From contig JAUILQ010000009.1 in assembly GCA_030433005.1 (NCBI GenBank), positions 1 through 64,000 of the forward strand: DNA of 64,000 bases. Reading direction: 5' to 3'. The translations under genes and the position numbers were made by a program. Source of the DNA: Alphaproteobacteria bacterium (GTDB lineage Bacteria; Pseudomonadota; Alphaproteobacteria; Kiloniellales; DSM-21159). Numbering within the stretch: position 1 is the first letter of the stretch; the number at the start of each line of letters is the position of its first letter. The notes under the pieces are model-generated. The model did no database searches. It was not told the origin of the DNA and saw only the letters and a program-made list of their open reading frames with translations. Below are positions 18,422 through 27,474 of this stretch, in pieces.

Positions 18422-19029
18422 GGCACCTGATGGCGATCCTGCGCGGCCTGACGCCGGAGGAGGCCCCGGCGATCGGCGGCGCCCTGGTCGAGGCCGGCAT
18501 CCGGCGCATCGAGGTGCCGCTCAACTCGCCGCGGCCGCTCGACTCGATCGCCCTGCTGGCCGAGGCGCTGGCCGGCGCGGCCGAGGTCGGCGCCGGCACC
18601 GTGCTGACCCCGGAGGCGGTGCAGGAGGTCGCCGAGGCCGGCGGCGCCTTCGTCGTATCGCCGAACAGCGAGCCGGCGGTGATCCGGGCGACCCGGGCGG
18701 CCGGGCTGGACTCCTATCCCGGCGCCTTCACCGCCACCGAGTGCCTGGCGGCGGCGGCGGCCGGCGCCACGGCGCTGAAGCTATTCCCCGCCTTCCTGCT
18801 CGGCCCGGCCGGGATCTCGGCGCTCAAGGCGGTCCTGCCGTCCGCGCTACCCCTCTATGCGGTCGGCGGCGTCGACGCGCCGGAACTGGCGGCCTATCGT
18901 CGTGCCGGTTGCATCGGTTTCGGCCTCGGCTCCAACCTCTACAAGCCGGGCCGGCCGGCCGCCGAAGTCGCCGCCGCGGCGCGTCGCCTGGTCGAGGCCT
19001 ACGACGCGCTCGAGGACGGGCAGCCGTAA
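18418..19029 (+). CDS. dgoA: 2-dehydro-3-deoxy-6-phosphogalactonate aldolase
   Basis: Class I aldolase that cleaves KDPGal to pyruvate and glyceraldehyde 3-phosphate. It is 203 aa, typical of the KDPG/KDPGal aldolase family. The general base Glu is in RRIEVPLNSP, the Schiff-base Lys is in TALKLFPAFLLGP, and SPNSEPAVIRA and YAVGGVDAPEL are conserved substrate-loop motifs. The sequence RIEVPLNSPRPLDSI favours KDPGal over KDPG specificity by similarity to DgoA proteins. It is translationally coupled to dgoK. Confidence 0.93.
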   Translation: MRHLMAILRGLTPEEAPAIGGALVEAGIRRIEVPLNSPRPLDSIALLAEALAGAAEVGAGTVLTPEAVQEVAEAGGAFVVSPNSEPAVIRATRAAGLDSYPGAFTATECLAAAAAGATALKLFPAFLLGPAGISALKAVLPSALPLYAVGGVDAPELAAYRRAGCIGFGLGSNLYKPGRPAAEVAAAARRLVEAYDALEDGQP

Positions 19030-19063
19030 CGCATAGAAGAAGCGCAGCAGGGACGAGGGACGC

Positions 19064-20899
19064 ATGAGCAAGGGCAACGGGACCGGGGGCAAGGGCACGA
19101 GTAGCGGCCAGGGAACGGGCGGGGACGGGCAGCGGCGGCTGCGCTCGCAGGAGTGGTTCGACAACCCGGACAACCCGGGCATGACCGCGCTCTATCTCGA
19201 GCGCTACCTGAACTACGGCCTGACCCGCGAGGAGCTGCAGTCGGGCAAGCCGATCATCGGCATCGCCCAGACCGGCTCGGATCTTGCGCCCTGCAACCGC
19301 CACCACATCGAGCTGGCCAAGCGCGTGCGCGAGGGCATCGCGGCGGCCGGCGGCATCACCATGGAGTTCCCGGTCCATCCGATCCAGGAGACCGGCAAGC
19401 GGCCGACGGCGGCGCTCGACCGCAACCTCGCCTACCTCGGCCTCGTCGAGCTGCTCTACGGCTATCCGCTCGACGGCGTCGTGCTGACCGCCGGCTGCGA
19501 CAAGACCACGCCGGCCTTGCTGATGGCCGCGGCGACCGTCGACATCCCGGCGATCGTCCTGTCGGGCGGTCCCATGCTCGACGGCCACTTCAAGGGCGAG
19601 CTCGCCGGCTCCGGCATGGTCGTCTGGGATTCGCGCAAGCTGCTCGCCGCCGGCGAGATCGGCTACGAGGAGTTCATGGACCGGGTCGCCGCCTCGGCGC
19701 CCTCGGCCGGCCACTGCAACACCATGGGCACGGCGCTCTCGATGAATTCGCTGGCCGAGGGCCTGGGCATGTCGCTGCCCGGCTGCGCCGCGATCCCGGC
19801 GCCCTACCGCGAGCGCGGCCAGATCTCCTGGCACACCGGCCGGCGCATCGTCGAGATGGTCCACGAGGATCTCAGGCCCTCGAAGGTCATGACCAAGCAG
19901 GCCTTCGAGAACGCCATCGTGCTCTGCTCGGCGCTCGGCGCCTCGACCAACGCGCCGCCGCACCTCAACGCCATCGCCCGGCACATGGGCGTCGAGCTGA
20001 CCATGGACGACTGGCAGCGCTGCGGCTTCGACGTGCCGCTGATCGTCGACTGCCAGCCGACCGGCCGCTTCCTCGGCGAGCGCTTCCACCGCGCCGGCGG
20101 CGTGCCGGCGGTGATGGCCGAGCTGATCGAGGGCGGGCTGATCCACGAAGCGGCGATGACCGTCACCGGCCGGCCGATCGGCGAGGAGATGCGCGGCCGC
20201 TTCACCCACGACCGCGAGGTGATCCGGACCCTGAAGGAGCCGCTCAAGCAGAGCGCCGGCCTGCTGGTGCTCGGCGGCAACCTGTTCGACGCGGCGGTCA
20301 TGAAGACCTCGGCGATCGGCGCCGGCTTCCGCAAGCGCTACCTGGAGAACCCCGAGCATCCCGGGATGTTCGAGGGCACGGCGATCGTCTTCGAGGGGCC
20401 GGAGGACTACCACGACCGCATCGACGACCCGGACCTGCCGATCGACGCCGAGGCGATCCTGTTCATCCGCAACTGCGGGCCGGTCGGCTATCCCGGCTCG
20501 GCCGAGGTCGTCAACATGCAGCCGCCGGCACGCCTGCTGAAGCAGGGCATCATGGAGCTGCCGACGATCGGCGACGGCCGCCAGTCCGGCACCTCGGCCA
20601 GCCCCTCGATCCTCAACGCCTCGCCGGAAGCGGCGCTGGGCAGCGGCCTGGCGCTGCTCCAGACCGGCGACCGCGTGCGCATCGACCTCAACGAGCGCAA
20701 GGTCGACATGCTGGTCGACGACGCGGAGATCCGCCGCCGCCGCGAGGCCTGGCAGCCGCAGATCCCCGAGCACCAGACCCCGTGGCAGGAGATCTACCGC
20801 TCGATGGTCGGCCAGCTCGACCGCGGCGGCTGCCTGGAGCCGGCGACGCTCTACCTGCGCATCGCCGAGACCAAGGGCCTGCCGCGCGACAATCACTGA
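19064..20899 (+). CDS. IlvD/Edd-family sugar-acid dehydratase (L-arabinonate / D-galactonate type)
   Basis: Iron-sulfur dehydratase, 611 aa, which removes water from a sugar acid to give a 2-keto-3-deoxy acid. Cluster-ligand cysteines occur in [17 protein letters not shown] and [26 protein letters not shown] and [22 protein letters not shown] are conserved C-terminal motifs. The first 25 residues are a low-complexity Gly/Ser/Thr stretch that may not belong to the fold. Given dgoK and dgoA upstream, D-galactonate is the likely substrate, replacing the enolase-superfamily DgoD. IlvD/Edd enzymes acting on L-arabinonate, D-galactonate and D-fuconate are known, so specificity is not certain. Confidence 0.87.
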   Translation: MSKGNGTGGKGTSSGQGTGGDGQRRLRSQEWFDNPDNPGMTALYLERYLNYGLTREELQSGKPIIGIAQTGSDLAPCNRHHIELAKRVREGIAAAGGITMEFPVHPIQETGKRPTAALDRNLAYLGLVELLYGYPLDGVVLTAGCDKTTPALLMAAATVDIPAIVLSGGPMLDGHFKGELAGSGMVVWDSRKLLAAGEIGYEEFMDRVAASAPSAGHCNTMGTALSMNSLAEGLGMSLPGCAAIPAPYRERGQISWHTGRRIVEMVHEDLRPSKVMTKQAFENAIVLCSALGASTNAPPHLNAIARHMGVELTMDDWQRCGFDVPLIVDCQPTGRFLGERFHRAGGVPAVMAELIEGGLIHEAAMTVTGRPIGEEMRGRFTHDREVIRTLKEPLKQSAGLLVLGGNLFDAAVMKTSAIGAGFRKRYLENPEHPGMFEGTAIVFEGPEDYHDRIDDPDLPIDAEAILFIRNCGPVGYPGSAEVVNMQPPARLLKQGIMELPTIGDGRQSGTSASPSILNASPEAALGSGLALLQTGDRVRIDLNERKVDMLVDDAEIRRRREAWQPQIPEHQTPWQEIYRSMVGQLDRGGCLEPATLYLRIAETKGLPRDNH

Positions 20900-20907
20900 G
20901 CCGTCGC

Positions 20908-20934
20908 GGGTCCGGGGCGCTGCGCCCCGGACCC
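20908..20934. terminator. Strong GC hairpin between convergent genes
   Basis: GGGTCCGGGG (20908-20917) pairs perfectly with CCCCGGACCC (20925-20934) around CGCTGCG. It begins nine bases after the dehydratase stop and five bases before the stop of the convergent GGDEF/EAL-like gene, so it could terminate both. There is no T-run on either side, so efficiency as an intrinsic terminator is uncertain. Confidence 0.6.
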
Positions 20935-20938
20935 GACG

Positions 20939-22780
20939 TCAGGCCTCGACGAGCTCGGGCCGGATCTTGCCGAACTGGTCGAAGTAGATCTGCGCGAGCG
21001 CGGCCCGCCGCACGCCGGCGAGATGCGGCACCGAGTCCAGCACCGCGGAGCCGGCGAGGTACTCGATGCCGGCGCAGGTTGCGCCGATGACCAGGCTGCG
21101 GCTTTCCAGGCCGACCACCGAGCATTTCAGCTTGGCCCGTTCGGCGAGCTTGGCCAGGTAGTCGAACAGCTTGAGCTGGTCGGCCTCGCCGGCGCCGGTG
21201 CGCCGCGCGTCCAGGCCGACGGCCGCGACGCCGGCCAGGGCGATCGTCGGCAGGTCGCGGGCGAGGTGCGGATAGGTCTGCTCGGTGATCGCGATCATGA
21301 CGAAGCAGGCCCGGCCGAAGGGGCGCAGCAGCTCGACGAAGCCGCGCAGCTGGCCCTGGAAGGCCTGGCGCGGGACGTCGACGATCTGCCAGATGATGTG
21401 GCGGCGATGCTCCGCGCGGATGTTGCGGCAGAGATCGAGATAGCGGCGCTGGCTGCCGATCCGGGCGAGCGTCTGGTAGTGCACGGGAACCGCCAGCACC
21501 GCGGGGGTCTGCGCGGCCCGGCTCTGCTCGAGCTCCCGGCGGCCCTGGAGCAGCACCAGGCGGTCGATCGCCTCTTCCAGCTCCTCGTCGAACAGGGCCT
21601 CCTCGCCCTCGACCGTCTCGCCCTCCGCCCCGAGCAGGCGGGCTTCGGCGAGGTAGATGCCGGCCCGCTGGCTGGGCGCGTGCCAGATCGGCCGATAGCC
21701 GATCGCGAAGTTCGACTGTCGTCCGCCATCGGCCTCGCCGGCGGCGGCCCGGCCCGGCGCGTCGTCCTGCGGCGCGGGCTCGCCGTCCTCCCGGACGAAG
21801 CCGGGCGCGGCCCGCCGCGACTCAGCCAGCCGCGCCTCGGCCAGTTGCGTCTCGGCCTGGCGGCGCAGGTCCCGCAGCGAGACCAGGGAGCGGTGCGCGA
21901 CCCGCATGAGGCCGGGGCTGAGCGCGATCTCCGGCCGCTCCGGCGCGTCGTCGGAGATCAGCTCGTCGAGCCGCCGTGCCAGCTGGCTCTCGAGGGCATG
22001 CAACTGCTTCAGGATCTCGTGAAGCCGGTCGGTGTGCAGCTGCCCGCCCGGCGTCCGAGTCCCGGGGCCGCTGTCGCCCAGCTGCGCGCCGAGGTATTCG
22101 ATGAGGCCGTCGATCTCGGTCTCGCTCAGGCCCAGGGCGGCGCGCGCCTCGTCGCTCTCCGCGTCGCCCGCGGCGCTCTGGCGCCGCTGCTCCTGCTCCA
22201 GGAAGCCGAGCAGGGCGTCCGGGCTGCCGAGGGCTTCGGCGGCGAGCTCGCCGTCGGCCTTCGCGACGACGGAGTGGACCGAGAGCGCGCGCAGGTCTTC
22301 CGCGTCGCTGGCCCCGAACAGCTTGGACAGGATCGCTTCGCCGAGCAGGGCGATCTTCAGACGCGCCTCGGCTTCGTCGGCTTCGCCGAAGACGATCAGG
22401 TAGCTGTCCTCGCCCCGCCGCGAATAGAAGTCGCGCCGGCTCAGGCGGGCGTCCAGCTCGCTCTCGATCAGGTTGTGCACCCGCTCCCGGGCGCGCTGCC
22501 AGCGGGGACCCATGCGGGCCTTGACGGCATCGAGGTTGAACAGGTGGACGCGGCCGGCGACGACGGTGTCGAGCGGCGGCCCGTGATCCTTCAGGGCGGC
22601 GAGGCGATCGCCGAAGTCGGAGCTCGCGCCGTCCGGCACGGCGCGCGCCTCGTCTCCGGCGGGGACGGAGGGCGACACAGGCGGAGCGGATGTGCCGCGG
22701 CGGCGCGCCGCGCCGAAGAGCGAGCGCACCTCATGCCACGCCTTGGAAAGGGCGCCGACTTCCGTTTCGTTGCTCGTCAC
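20939..22780 (-). CDS. Degenerate GGDEF-EAL-like protein, probable non-catalytic signalling protein
   Basis: A 613-aa soluble protein with no membrane segment. Residues about 75-155 resemble the C-terminal half of a GGDEF domain: LSRRDFYSRRGEDSYLIVF sits where RYGGDEFLVLL is expected, with GGDEF replaced by GEDSY (123-127). Residues 357-590 resemble an EAL domain: AIGYRPIW..AGIYLAEARLL (359-383) for the YQPI..EAL-R start, LAVPVHYQTL for the NLS strand, and KCSVVGLESRSLVIGATCAGIEYLAGSAV, split over 552-580, for the AEGVET..QG end. The metal-binding DDFG loop is absent, so catalysis is unlikely. The middle (200-345) is charged and helical. GTG at 22780 follows AAGGA; the longer upstream frame has no good start. 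It is divergent from a PAS kinase. Confidence 0.6.
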   Translation of the reverse strand: MTSNETEVGALSKAWHEVRSLFGAARRRGTSAPPVSPSVPAGDEARAVPDGASSDFGDRLAALKDHGPPLDTVVAGRVHLFNLDAVKARMGPRWQRARERVHNLIESELDARLSRRDFYSRRGEDSYLIVFGEADEAEARLKIALLGEAILSKLFGASDAEDLRALSVHSVVAKADGELAAEALGSPDALLGFLEQEQRRQSAAGDAESDEARAALGLSETEIDGLIEYLGAQLGDSGPGTRTPGGQLHTDRLHEILKQLHALESQLARRLDELISDDAPERPEIALSPGLMRVAHRSLVSLRDLRRQAETQLAEARLAESRRAAPGFVREDGEPAPQDDAPGRAAAGEADGGRQSNFAIGYRPIWHAPSQRAGIYLAEARLLGAEGETVEGEEALFDEELEEAIDRLVLLQGRRELEQSRAAQTPAVLAVPVHYQTLARIGSQRRYLDLCRNIRAEHRRHIIWQIVDVPRQAFQGQLRGFVELLRPFGRACFVMIAITEQTYPHLARDLPTIALAGVAAVGLDARRTGAGEADQLKLFDYLAKLAERAKLKCSVVGLESRSLVIGATCAGIEYLAGSAVLDSVPHLAGVRRAALAQIYFDQFGKIRPELVEA

Positions 22781-23169
22781 GGGATTTCCTTGCTGCTTGC
22801 AGAGCGGCCCGGCAAAGGCGGGGCGGGGGATTCGGTCTGCGAAGTAGGCCGGCGTCGACGCAGGATGTCCGGCCAAAGGCCAATGTCGGGCGAGTCGATT
22901 AATAGCGCGTTAAGTGCTCGATGACTCGACATCGCCGCGCGCTGCTCCGGAAGATAATATCGATCCTAAGGAACGGCGATCGTTGAGGCATAAAGACGAT
23001 TATCGTCAACAGCTTGGGCGTAATAGAGAATTTTAGACAATAACTAATCCTCATAGAGCCATATATACTAGGGTTATTCAAACTATCGTGTTGAGTTGAC
23101 CGGGTATCGGCGGTAAACGAACGGTCCGCGGCCAGCTGGCCGGCCCGACGTTCATTATGGGACGCCGTC
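22781..23169. other. AT-rich divergent promoter region (389 bp, no gene)
   Basis: Between the GGDEF/EAL-like gene (leftward) and the hybrid kinase (rightward). Bases about 22895-23115 are strikingly AT-rich for this window, with stretches such as TAGAGAATTTTAGACAATAA and CCATATATACTAGGG. A good -10-like TATACT is at 23064-23069 on the plus strand, but no convincing -35 is found at 17 bp. The perfect dyad GACGAT-T-ATCGTC is at 22995-23007. No coding frame looks real here. Confidence 0.6.
22995..23007. promoter_or_regulatory. Perfect 6-1-6 dyad GACGATTATCGTC
   Basis: A perfect inverted repeat in the AT-rich divergent intergenic region, 215 bp from the leftward start codon and 163 bp from the rightward one. 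Position and symmetry suit a dimeric regulator's operator. No binding protein can be named. Confidence 0.35.
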
Positions 23170-25962
23170 ATGCGAACAGCCGAATCACACGCCGCGGCCC
23201 GGGCCTCCGACGAGGTGCTGGACGGCCTGCTCGACGCCCTGGACGTGCCCGCCGTCGTGGTCGGCCGCGACGGCACCCTGGAGCGGACGAACCGGGCCTG
23301 GGAGCAGCTGGCCCACGACAACGGGCTGCCGCCGGCCGAGGTCGGCGTCGGCCGGAACTACCTCACGGTCTGCGAACAGGCGGCCCGGTCGGGCGACGCG
23401 CTGGCGTCGGACCTCGAGCGGGGCCTGCGGGCCGTCCTGGCCGGCGAGAAAAGCGACTTCGTCCTGGAATACAGCTGCCACGCCGGTCGCGAGCGGCGCT
23501 GGTACCGCTGCCGGGCCAGCCGTCTTCCGGCAGGGGGCGGTGCGCTGCTGCAGCACCTGCCGATCACGGACGTCAAGCGGATGGAGTCGCGGCTGCTCGA
23601 AGAGCAGGAGGCGCGTCGCGATGCGGCGGACCTGCTCAACGAGGCGGTCGAGACGATGTCCGAGGGCTTCGCGCTCTATGACGCCGACGGCGTGCTTCTG
23701 CACTGCAACAGCCGCTATCTCGAGATCTATCGCCCGATCGCGCGGCACATCCGGCCCGGCGTCTCGTTCCGCGACGTGATCCGGCTGGCCCTGGAGGCGG
23801 GCCTGTTCCCGGACGCGCGGGGCCGCGAGGCAGAGTGGACCGAGCAGACGGCCGAGCGCCTGCGTGCGCTCAACGGCGAGGTCGAGCACCGGCTGTCGGA
23901 GAACTGCTGGATCCGGGTGCGGGTGCGCTCGACGGCGCAGGGCCAGCGGGTCGCGATCCTAACGGACATCTCTGAGATCAAGCGCCGTGAAGCCGCCCTG
24001 CGAAGCAGCGAGGCGCGCTTTCGCGATTTCGCCGCCGCCGGCGCCGAGCGATTCTGGGAGACCGACGCGGCGCTTCGCGTCATCTCCTTCGAGGGGCCGC
24101 AGGAAGAGGAGCCCTTGCCGTCGCGCGACGCGATCGTCGGCCGGACGCTGCGCGAGCTGGCCGCCGCCAACGGGCTGACCGGCCCCCGTTTCGAACGGCA
24201 TCTCGCCGACCTGGAGGCGCACCGCAGCTATCGCGAGTTCCGCTTCTCGGTGGCCGACGCCGGGGGGCGGCGCCGCCATCTCCGCGCCAGCGGCGTCGCG
24301 GCGCACGACGACTCCGGGCGCTTCCTCGGCTACCGGGGTGTGCTCGGCGACGAGACGGAGGTGGTCGAGGCGCGCCTGCGCGCGGAGCGGGCGGAATCGC
24401 ACCTGCGCGCGGCGGTCGAGACGGCACCCTACGGCTTCGCGATCTTCGATGCGCGTGAGCGGCTGCTCCTTTCCAACGCGCGGTTCCGGGAGCTCTACAG
24501 ACTGGAGGAAGCCGAGTCGCGACCGGGGGTGACTTTCGAGTCGCTGGTGCGCACCGGCCTGGCGGCCGGCCGCTATCCCGATGCCGTCGGGCGCGAGGAG
24601 GCCTGGCTCGAGGCGCGCCTGGCCAAGTTCCGCCGTCCGCCGGGGCCGTGGGAGCAGCAGGTCGGCGATCGCTGGGTCCTGGTCGACGAGCGCGACCTGC
24701 CCGACGGCGGCAAGGTGGCGATCCGCACCGACATCAGCGGCGTCAAGCGCGACGCCGAACGGGCCACCCGTTCCGAGCGGCTGCAGTCGCTGGGCACCCT
24801 GGCGGGCGGCATCGCCCACGACTTCAACAATCTGCTCTCGGCGATTCTCGGCTACGGGGAGCTCGCCCTCGACGACCTCGGTGCCGGGGCCGACCCGCGC
24901 GAGCACCTGGTCAACATCCTGTCGGCCGGCCACCACGCCCGGGATCTGGTCAAGCAGATCCTGAGGTTCAGCCGCATCTCGGAAGAGGGCGAGCCGGAGC
25001 CCTGCCGGCTCGGCGCGCTGGTCGAGGAGGTGGTCGCGCTGCTGCGGCCGACGGTCCACCCGGATGTCCGGATCGACGTCCGGCTGCCACGTGAAGCCGG
25101 CGCCGAGGAAGCGACGGTCCGGGCGGCGCCGGGGCATCTGAGCCAGGTCGTGATGAACCTGGTGGTCAACGCCACGCAGGCGATCGGCCAGGGCCGGGGT
25201 CGCGTCGAGCTGGTCGTCGACGAGCTCGAGGTCGATCCGCTGTTTGCCGAGCGTCATCCGCCTCTGGCGGCGGGTCCCTGCATGCGGCTGATCGTGCGCG
25301 ACGACGGGCCCGGCATCGAGCAGACGGCGCTCAACCGCGTCTTCGAGCCCTTCTTCACGACCAAGGAGGTCGGGCAGGGCACCGGCATGGGGCTGGCGGT
25401 GGTCCACGGCATCGTCAGCCGCTACGCCGGGGCCGTCACCGCCTACAGCGAATTCGGCCGCGGCGCGGAGTTTCGCGTCTACCTGCCGTGCGATCCGTCG
25501 CGGCCCGCACCGGCCGCGGGAGATGCGGAGGTCGAGTCGCGGCCGGCGGTCCCGCGGGGACGCGCGCTGGTCGTCGACGACGTGGACTCGGTGCGCGGCG
25601 CGGTGGCCGGCCTGCTCGGGCGGCTCGGCTACGAGGCAGTCGACGTCGCGAACGCCGAGGCGGCGCTCGAGCGCCTCGCGGCGAGCCCCGCGTCGTTCAG
25701 CCTGCTGGTGACGGACCAGGTGATGCCAGGTATGAGCGGCCAGGACCTGGCGGAGGCGGCGCGCCGCCTGCGGCCGGACCTGCCGGTGCTGCTGTGTACC
25801 GGCTTCGGGCACGGCCTCGACCAGCAGCGGCTGGAAGCGCTCGGTCGCTGCAGCCTAGTGGTCAAGCCCTTCACGCTGAAGGAGCTGGGGCAAGCCCTGG
25901 ACCGGCTGGATGGCGGCGACAGTGGCGGCGAGCCCGTGGATCAGGGCGGCCGCGGGAGATAG
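23170..25962 (+). CDS. Soluble multi-PAS hybrid sensor histidine kinase
   Basis: Cytoplasmic hybrid kinase, 930 aa, with no transmembrane segment. Four PAS-type domains can be seen: about 15-135, 150-275, 280-395 and 405-520. The second and fourth are alike, both of the PAS_7 type, with GFALYDADGVLLHCNSRYLE and GFAIFDARERLLLSNARFRE, followed by ARGREAEW / AVGREEAW. The dimerisation/phosphotransfer box LAGGIAHDFNNLLSAILGY has His550. The ATPase motifs are MNLVVNATQAI (N box), RDDGPGIE (G1) and EPFFTTK..GTGMGLAVVHG. A C-terminal receiver has phospho-acceptor Asp849 in LVTDQVMPGMSG and Lys in VVKPF. A single-domain response regulator follows two bases later. Confidence 0.92.
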   Translation: MRTAESHAAARASDEVLDGLLDALDVPAVVVGRDGTLERTNRAWEQLAHDNGLPPAEVGVGRNYLTVCEQAARSGDALASDLERGLRAVLAGEKSDFVLEYSCHAGRERRWYRCRASRLPAGGGALLQHLPITDVKRMESRLLEEQEARRDAADLLNEAVETMSEGFALYDADGVLLHCNSRYLEIYRPIARHIRPGVSFRDVIRLALEAGLFPDARGREAEWTEQTAERLRALNGEVEHRLSENCWIRVRVRSTAQGQRVAILTDISEIKRREAALRSSEARFRDFAAAGAERFWETDAALRVISFEGPQEEEPLPSRDAIVGRTLRELAAANGLTGPRFERHLADLEAHRSYREFRFSVADAGGRRRHLRASGVAAHDDSGRFLGYRGVLGDETEVVEARLRAERAESHLRAAVETAPYGFAIFDARERLLLSNARFRELYRLEEAESRPGVTFESLVRTGLAAGRYPDAVGREEAWLEARLAKFRRPPGPWEQQVGDRWVLVDERDLPDGGKVAIRTDISGVKRDAERATRSERLQSLGTLAGGIAHDFNNLLSAILGYGELALDDLGAGADPREHLVNILSAGHHARDLVKQILRFSRISEEGEPEPCRLGALVEEVVALLRPTVHPDVRIDVRLPREAGAEEATVRAAPGHLSQVVMNLVVNATQAIGQGRGRVELVVDELEVDPLFAERHPPLAAGPCMRLIVRDDGPGIEQTALNRVFEPFFTTKEVGQGTGMGLAVVHGIVSRYAGAVTAYSEFGRGAEFRVYLPCDPSRPAPAAGDAEVESRPAVPRGRALVVDDVDSVRGAVAGLLGRLGYEAVDVANAEAALERLAASPASFSLLVTDQVMPGMSGQDLAEAARRLRPDLPVLLCTGFGHGLDQQRLEALGRCSLVVKPFTLKELGQALDRLDGGDSGGEPVDQGGRGR

Positions 25963-25964
25963 CA

Positions 25965-26330
25965 ATGGCACGTGTGGTGGTCATCGACGACAACCCGGCG
26001 ATCCTCGACATCCTGTCCAAGGTGCTGGCCCGCGAGGGCCACGAGGTCGTGGTCGCGGCAGACGGTGCGCTTGGCGAGGCACGCGTCGCGGAAGCGCCGA
26101 CCGACCTCGTGGTCACCGACATCATCATGCCCAACCGCGAGGGCCTGGAGACGATCATCGAGCTGAAGCGGCGGCAGCCCGGCCTGCGCATCATCGCGAT
26201 CTCCGGAGGCGGGCGCATGCGCAAGCTCGACGTGCTGGAGATGGCCGGCAGGATCGGCGCCGACCGGGTGATCGAGAAGCCGCTCGACCGCGCCGCCTTT
26301 CTGGCGACGGTGCGCGAGCTCCTGGACTGA
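25965..26330 (+). CDS. Single-domain response regulator receiver protein
   Basis: A 121-aa CheY-like receiver with no output domain. The acidic pair Asp8-Asp9 is in VVIDDNPAI, the phospho-acceptor Asp52 in LVVTDIIMPNREG, and the conserved Ser/Thr and Lys are in AISGGG and IEKPLD. The ATG at 25965 lies 2 nt after the kinase stop and follows GGGAGA, so the pair is an operon. It probably accepts phosphate from the upstream hybrid kinase or returns it to a phosphorelay; the output is unknown. A longer in-frame reading upstream overlaps the kinase and is not real. Confidence 0.92.
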   Translation: MARVVVIDDNPAILDILSKVLAREGHEVVVAADGALGEARVAEAPTDLVVTDIIMPNREGLETIIELKRRQPGLRIIAISGGGRMRKLDVLEMAGRIGADRVIEKPLDRAAFLATVRELLD

Positions 26331-26449
26331 GGCGGCGGCGACCGAAAGCGCGGCCGGTTTGAGCAGGCGCAAGTCGCGGCGGCGGCCGGGGCGGCATGGT
26401 CCGGGTCTCGAGCGGGCCGGGTGGCCCGGAACGGCCTGGAGCGCTCGCC

Positions 26450-26797
26450 ATGCATGCCGAGATGCGCACCCTGGTCTGCCTGACCGTGACCGACATCCTC
26501 TCGGCACGCGGCATGACCCGGATCTGGTTCTCCCACGACACCACGCTCACGGTGAGCTGGCCGCACCGCTTCGAGCGACTGGGGCGGGGCGGCGACCTGT
26601 CGTCGCTGATCGGCCAGCGGCTGGTCTCGCTGTCGTCCTGCCCCGGCCTGATCGTCCTGGCGTTCTCGGGCGGCGCCCAGCTGCGTGTCGCGGTCGACGG
26701 CGAGGAGCAGGCCGCGGCGCGTGGCGGCCCGGGCTTCTCGGTCACGACCCGCCAGGGACGGTCGATCGACTGGCAGGTCGCCGCGACGGCGGCTTGA
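26450..26797 (+). CDS. Hypothetical protein, 115 aa
   Basis: Not recognised. A small protein that looks beta-rich, with the segment GQRLVSLSSCPGLIVLAFSGGAQLRVAVDG in the middle, and no signal peptide or membrane segment. Start could be ATG 26450 or ATG 26462 (MRTLVCLTV). Codon usage and amino acid composition look more natural than the opposite-strand frame. It lies between the response regulator and a DUF1772 membrane protein, all in the same direction. Confidence 0.5.
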   Translation: MHAEMRTLVCLTVTDILSARGMTRIWFSHDTTLTVSWPHRFERLGRGGDLSSLIGQRLVSLSSCPGLIVLAFSGGAQLRVAVDGEEQAAARGGPGFSVTTRQGRSIDWQVAATAA

Positions 26798-26855
26798 CGG
26801 AGACGAGCGTCTGTCGCTTCCTGGCGAGGGGGCATCGGCAGGGGGAAATGCGCGC

Positions 26856-27407
26856 ATGGACACCAGAGGCGACGGGGCGCCGCGGCGCAGCGGGAAGGCG
26901 CGGCATCCGGCGTCACGGCTGGCGCTGCCCTGCGGCCTGCTGGCGCTGCTGCTCTGCGGCGCGGTCGCCGGCTTCTTCTACGCCTATTCCGTCTCGGTGC
27001 TGCGCGGGCTCGACGCCAGCGACCCGCGCGCGGCGATCGAGGCGATGCAGGGGATCAACGCGACGATCCGCAACCCCGGCTTCGCGCTCGGCTTCTTCGG
27101 CGCGCCGCTTGCGGCTGCGGCCGCGGCGCTGGCCTTCCTGCTCGCCGGGCACCGCGCCGCGGCGCTCGCCCTGCTGCTCGCGCTGACGACCTACCTCGCC
27201 TGCGTGCTGCTGCCGACGGCGGCGGTGCACGTGCCGATGAACGAGGAGCTGGCCCGCCAGGCCGTTCCCGACGATCAGGAGGCGGCGCTGCAGCTGTGGC
27301 GCGCCTACGCCGAGCCCTGGGACAGCTGGAACCTGGTCCGCACCCTGGGGGCGCTGGCCAGCCTGCTGCTGGTCGGGCTCGGCCTCGCCTTCTACCGCCG
27401 GCGCTGA
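26856..27407 (+). CDS. DUF1772 (anthrone oxygenase-like) membrane protein
   Basis: A 183-aa integral membrane protein with about four helices (residues 23-48, 72-92, 95-118, 159-179). The family pattern of DUF1772 is visible: an N-terminal GFFYAYSVSVLRGL, then AMQGINATIRNPGFALGFFGAPL, VHVPMNEELA and WDSWNLVRT near the end. Members include fungal anthrone oxygenases, but most bacterial ones have no assigned role. The N-terminal 22 residues are basic. The gene is followed by the lysR gene in the same direction after 104 bp. Confidence 0.75.
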   Translation: MDTRGDGAPRRSGKARHPASRLALPCGLLALLLCGAVAGFFYAYSVSVLRGLDASDPRAAIEAMQGINATIRNPGFALGFFGAPLAAAAAALAFLLAGHRAAALALLLALTTYLACVLLPTAAVHVPMNEELARQAVPDDQEAALQLWRAYAEPWDSWNLVRTLGALASLLLVGLGLAFYRRR

Positions 27408-27474
27408 GCCGCCGCGGCGGTCGGCGAGCCGCTGGTGATGCGGCAGCACAGCAGTCGGTCCGAGCCGGCAAGGG

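Noticed and set aside
22781..22876. N-terminal extension of the GGDEF/EAL-like protein to 22876
   Set aside because: The added 32 residues have no good ribosome-binding site, while AAGGA stands properly before GTG 22780.
23157..23681. Alternative frame overlapping the start of the PAS kinase
   Set aside because: It begins 13 bp earlier but has Arg/Gly-rich composition and no domain; the kinase frame starting at 23170 encodes a clear PAS domain.
26191..26916. 241-codon minus-strand frame opposite the 115-aa hypothetical protein
   Set aside because: Arg/Ser/Pro-rich low-complexity translation with no initiation signal; the plus-strand frame looks more like a real protein.
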